Source: Yersinia alsatica | Lineage (GTDB): Bacteria; Pseudomonadota; Gammaproteobacteria; Enterobacterales; Enterobacteriaceae | NCBI RefSeq assembly: GCF_902170305.1 | Contig: NZ_CABHWW010000028.1 | Span: 186,001 to 250,000, forward strand | Length of the DNA: 64,000 nucleotides | Reading direction: 5' to 3' | Shown: positions 61,869-64,000 of the stretch, piece after piece | How positions within the stretch are numbered: position 1 is the first letter of the stretch | Layout: each line of letters starts with the position of its first letter | Translations under genes and position numbers: made by a program | The notes under the pieces: generated by a model | Databases searched by the model: none | Seen by the model: the letters and a program-made list of their open reading frames with translations, nothing else | Told to the model about the DNA's origin: nothing

Positions 61869-63284
61869 ATGATATTGAATACTGAACGTACGCTGAAAAC
61901 CGGGGGAGATCCTCGCCATCTCGCTGAATTTACTGCACTGCGTGACGAGATCGGCAAGCTACATCATCCCGCTCGCCCGGATGTTAATTGGGGGCGGGTG
62001 GAACATTTATGTCTGGCGCTGTTCCGCCAGAATGGCGTTGAGTTACAGACCACTGTCGATTTTACGCTGGCTCGGACGCAGCTTGCGGGGTTAGCCGGAT
62101 TATGCGAGGGGCTGGAGTTGTTGGCGGGGTTAGTCTCCCATCAATGGACTGCATTGTGGCCACCGCAAACACATGCCCGGGTTGAGTTGTTGGCATGGCT
62201 GAGTAATCGGTTGCAGCAAGTCTGGCGGACAATGACACCGTGCTACGGTGATTTGGCTCTGATTTATCGGGCAGAACGGGCGCTGGAACAATTGTGTACT
62301 CAGTTGCAAACGCTGGAGCTTAAACACCTGAGCAAACTGGACGGCGTTCGTCTGATGTTGCATAACGCTGCACTGCGTTTGGAAAGTACTGAGGCGGCCT
62401 CTGATACCTCTGACCGATTAAGCATACCCGTGCGGCATGCCGGTATATCAGCCCCAGAATCTCACCCCGAACTGGCATTCACGTCGTCGGCAGTCAGTGA
62501 ACCACTGGTCTATATTGTCAACGAACCGGCGCCGGCGCGTGTTCAGGTAGAGTTGTCGCCGCCTTCGCCGCCCCCTCCTCGTTGGAAAGCGAGTCATGGT
62601 TTTGTTGCTGGTTTATCACTGATGGCAGTGCTGGTTGCTGGCGGTTGCTTTATCTGGCAGTCGATATCAGCTAATCCGCTACGGGATGCGTTGCTGACCA
62701 GTACCGCAGCTTTACCTGTGTCTCTGTCCGCTAAATCAATCGATGAGTTGAAAAAGCACACTTCGGATAAAACATTAGTTGCTTTGGCTGAACCTGTATT
62801 GCAGGGCACTGGTTCACTGTTAGAGCAACTAACCTTGTTGCCGCCATTGTGGGCACAGGTGCAAGGTGATGGATTGTTGTCACAGGCACAACAACTTTGG
62901 CCGGCCAGTCAAGAGGTCAAGCGGCTGAATACTTGGTGGCAACAACAGCGAGAAGCTGCCGCCGCACCCGTGGCTGAGTTGGAACAATTTGCACTGGCGC
63001 AAGAACGTTTACGCCAACTTGCGGAACGTCTGAATGGGCTGGATGAGAAGAAAGGGCGCTATATGACGGTTTCTGAGCTGAAATCGGTGGTTTTTGCCAT
63101 TCAGCAACCGCTGGAAAAAACATTACCGCTGGAAGAACTGCTGCGTCAGTATCAGGCCCAATCTGCATTAGGACAAACGCCACCTTCAGCTCTACGCCAA
63201 CAGATAGACAGCCGGTTTAGCCAACTATTGAACCGATATGCACTGATAGCCCAACCAGCAGATACGCGCTCAGTCGCTGATTAA
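61869..63284 (+). CDS. VasL-like TssA-family protein with a membrane helix
   Basis: 471 residues. It has an ImpA-N-like N-terminus (HPARPDVNWGRVEHLCLALFRQNGVELQTTVDF, LAGLAGLCEGLELLAGLV), a proline-rich linker (PPSPPPPRW), a single helix at about residues 245-265 (GFVAGLSLMAVLVAGGCFIW) and a helical C-terminal VasL domain. Such proteins in some T6SS clusters act as a second TssA-like factor at the membrane. It ends the T6SS operon. Confidence 0.8.
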   Translation: MILNTERTLKTGGDPRHLAEFTALRDEIGKLHHPARPDVNWGRVEHLCLALFRQNGVELQTTVDFTLARTQLAGLAGLCEGLELLAGLVSHQWTALWPPQTHARVELLAWLSNRLQQVWRTMTPCYGDLALIYRAERALEQLCTQLQTLELKHLSKLDGVRLMLHNAALRLESTEAASDTSDRLSIPVRHAGISAPESHPELAFTSSAVSEPLVYIVNEPAPARVQVELSPPSPPPPRWKASHGFVAGLSLMAVLVAGGCFIWQSISANPLRDALLTSTAALPVSLSAKSIDELKKHTSDKTLVALAEPVLQGTGSLLEQLTLLPPLWAQVQGDGLLSQAQQLWPASQEVKRLNTWWQQQREAAAAPVAELEQFALAQERLRQLAERLNGLDEKKGRYMTVSELKSVVFAIQQPLEKTLPLEELLRQYQAQSALGQTPPSALRQQIDSRFSQLLNRYALIAQPADTRSVAD

Positions 63285-63373
63285 CGACGGGAAGAGTATT
63301 TGATAATGATGTAATCGATACTTGGTATTCGCTCTCTTTCTACCACTAAGAATGTCTAAATTCCGAAAAAAAG

Positions 63374-63396
63374 GCCAGCTTAATAGCTGGCTTTTT
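63374..63396 (+). terminator. Rho-independent terminator of the T6SS operon
   Basis: GCCAGCT-TAAT-AGCTGGC followed by TTTTT, and preceded by seven A, so it may work in both directions. It lies 90 bases after the last T6SS gene. Confidence 0.9.
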
Positions 63397-64000
63397 GTTT
63401 TCTGGGGCTAGGCTCAGAATATTTCACTATTTTGACGTTGGTACTGATATGGTCATACCGCGGCTTGGTTAAGGGGGTTGGATTTACTGTAACAAAACAT
63501 ACCTAGTGATACATTGCTGAAAGAGAAGATCACTATAACCAGAGTGTCTATGTTTTTGCATATAATCTTGTTGTGCTAGATATATCCTCATTCATCATCG
63601 CATTAAATATAAGAACATTCTTGGATTATTGTTTATTGAATAGAAAATACCTATTATGCTATGAATTAAGGTTTTTTGTTATTGATTTGATAATATAATG
63701 TTTTGTGTTTTTAATTGAAAAATATTAGTGCATTAATTGGTTTTTTATCACATCGGCCACAATATTTGTGATTGAACATGAATTTTATACATTTAATTCA
63801 CTCAGGGGAATTAGCTAATATAGTGCGACAATATGAAAGATATAACTAAAAAATACATTATCAACGATCTATGTATCCTTAAATTAATAGTTATAAAGAA
63901 TAATAAACTGGTTGAACCTGTCTTGTTGGTATTTAAAACTAACATAACAATGTTTGATAGCATAAAAGATCGTGATATAAAGGCATCGGACTACAGGATT
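63397..64000. other. AT-rich region at the window's right end
   Basis: About 600 bases, very AT-rich. Apart from a possible gene start at 63833 (separate entry) I see no coding region, RNA gene or repeat. Confidence 0.55.
63833..64000 (+). CDS. Possible partial gene, unknown
   Basis: An ATG at 63833 opens a frame that runs 56 codons to the window end without a stop, notable in such AT-rich DNA. It begins MKDITKKYIINDLCILKLIV, with VEPVLLVFKTN later. There is no clear Shine-Dalgarno (AGGGGA lies 28 bases upstream). No family recognised. Confidence 0.35.
   Translation, partial: MKDITKKYIINDLCILKLIVIKNNKLVEPVLLVFKTNITMFDSIKDRDIKASDYRI

Noticed and set aside
1-64000. CRISPR array, tRNA or rRNA genes, prophage
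   Set aside because: No regularly spaced direct repeats, no cloverleaf-like sequences and no phage genes other than T6SS relatives were seen.

Overview
The window looks like chromosomal DNA of an enterobacterium of the Yersinia/Serratia group, most likely a Yersinia. Reasons: moderate GC, strong Shine-Dalgarno sites, AT-rich intergenic regions, a ytcA-mdtNOP block, a SorD-like dehydrogenase, an enterobacterial type VI secretion (T6SS) cluster, and an intergenic palindromic repeat of a kind I recall from Yersinia/Serratia genomes. The genus is an inference; no rRNA or housekeeping marker is present.

Layout. 1-2890 (minus): MHS-type MFS transporter, LacI-family regulator and a nucleoside hydrolase cut by the left edge, probably a nucleoside-uptake operon with a LacI-type operator upstream. 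3250-4676 (minus): ferric-reductase-like flavocytochrome followed by a 31-residue membrane peptide. 4871-10567: DeoR-type regulator divergent from a six-gene PTS operon (EIIA, HPr-like, RPE/AlsE-like epimerase, SIS isomerase, SorD-like dehydrogenase, mannitol-type EIICB), probably for an unidentified hexitol. 10622-13198: PaiB-like flavoprotein, divergent MocR-type regulator, and the truncated remains of a DMT exporter. 13868-18154: O-methyltransferase, MetA-type outer-membrane protein, and a Tat-signal-bearing cytochrome P450-like protein. 18578-22252: ferric-siderophore ABC transporter with a Fur-box-like site. 22316-23349 (minus): ParD-like protein plus a type I methionine aminopeptidase. 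23585-29801: amidohydrolase followed by ytcA-mdtN-mdtO-mdtP.

30613-63284 is a complete T6SS locus on one strand: tssB-tssC-tssK-tssL-tagL-hcp-clpV, an effector island, then PAAR, an unnamed membrane protein and tssM-tssA-tssF-tssG-tssJ-tssE-vasL. The island (39913-51446) holds a putative membrane-active effector with a small membrane partner, VgrG with a transthyretin-like tail, a Tae4-type amidase with an unusual two-helix membrane partner, and two class-3 lipases. The lipases share a nearly identical N-terminus but have diverged catalytic parts. With them sit three immunity-type lipoproteins and one decayed immunity relic. One immunity gene is thrown out of frame by a (TG)6 tract exactly in its signal peptide, which suggests slipped-strand variation.

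How the genes work together: the baseplate, sheath and membrane-complex genes build the injector. VgrG, PAAR and Hcp carry cargo encoded between clpV and PAAR, and the immunity genes protect the producer. The most unusual features outside the T6SS are the Tat-exported P450-like enzyme with its neighbours and the PTS/SorD/epimerase/SIS operon.
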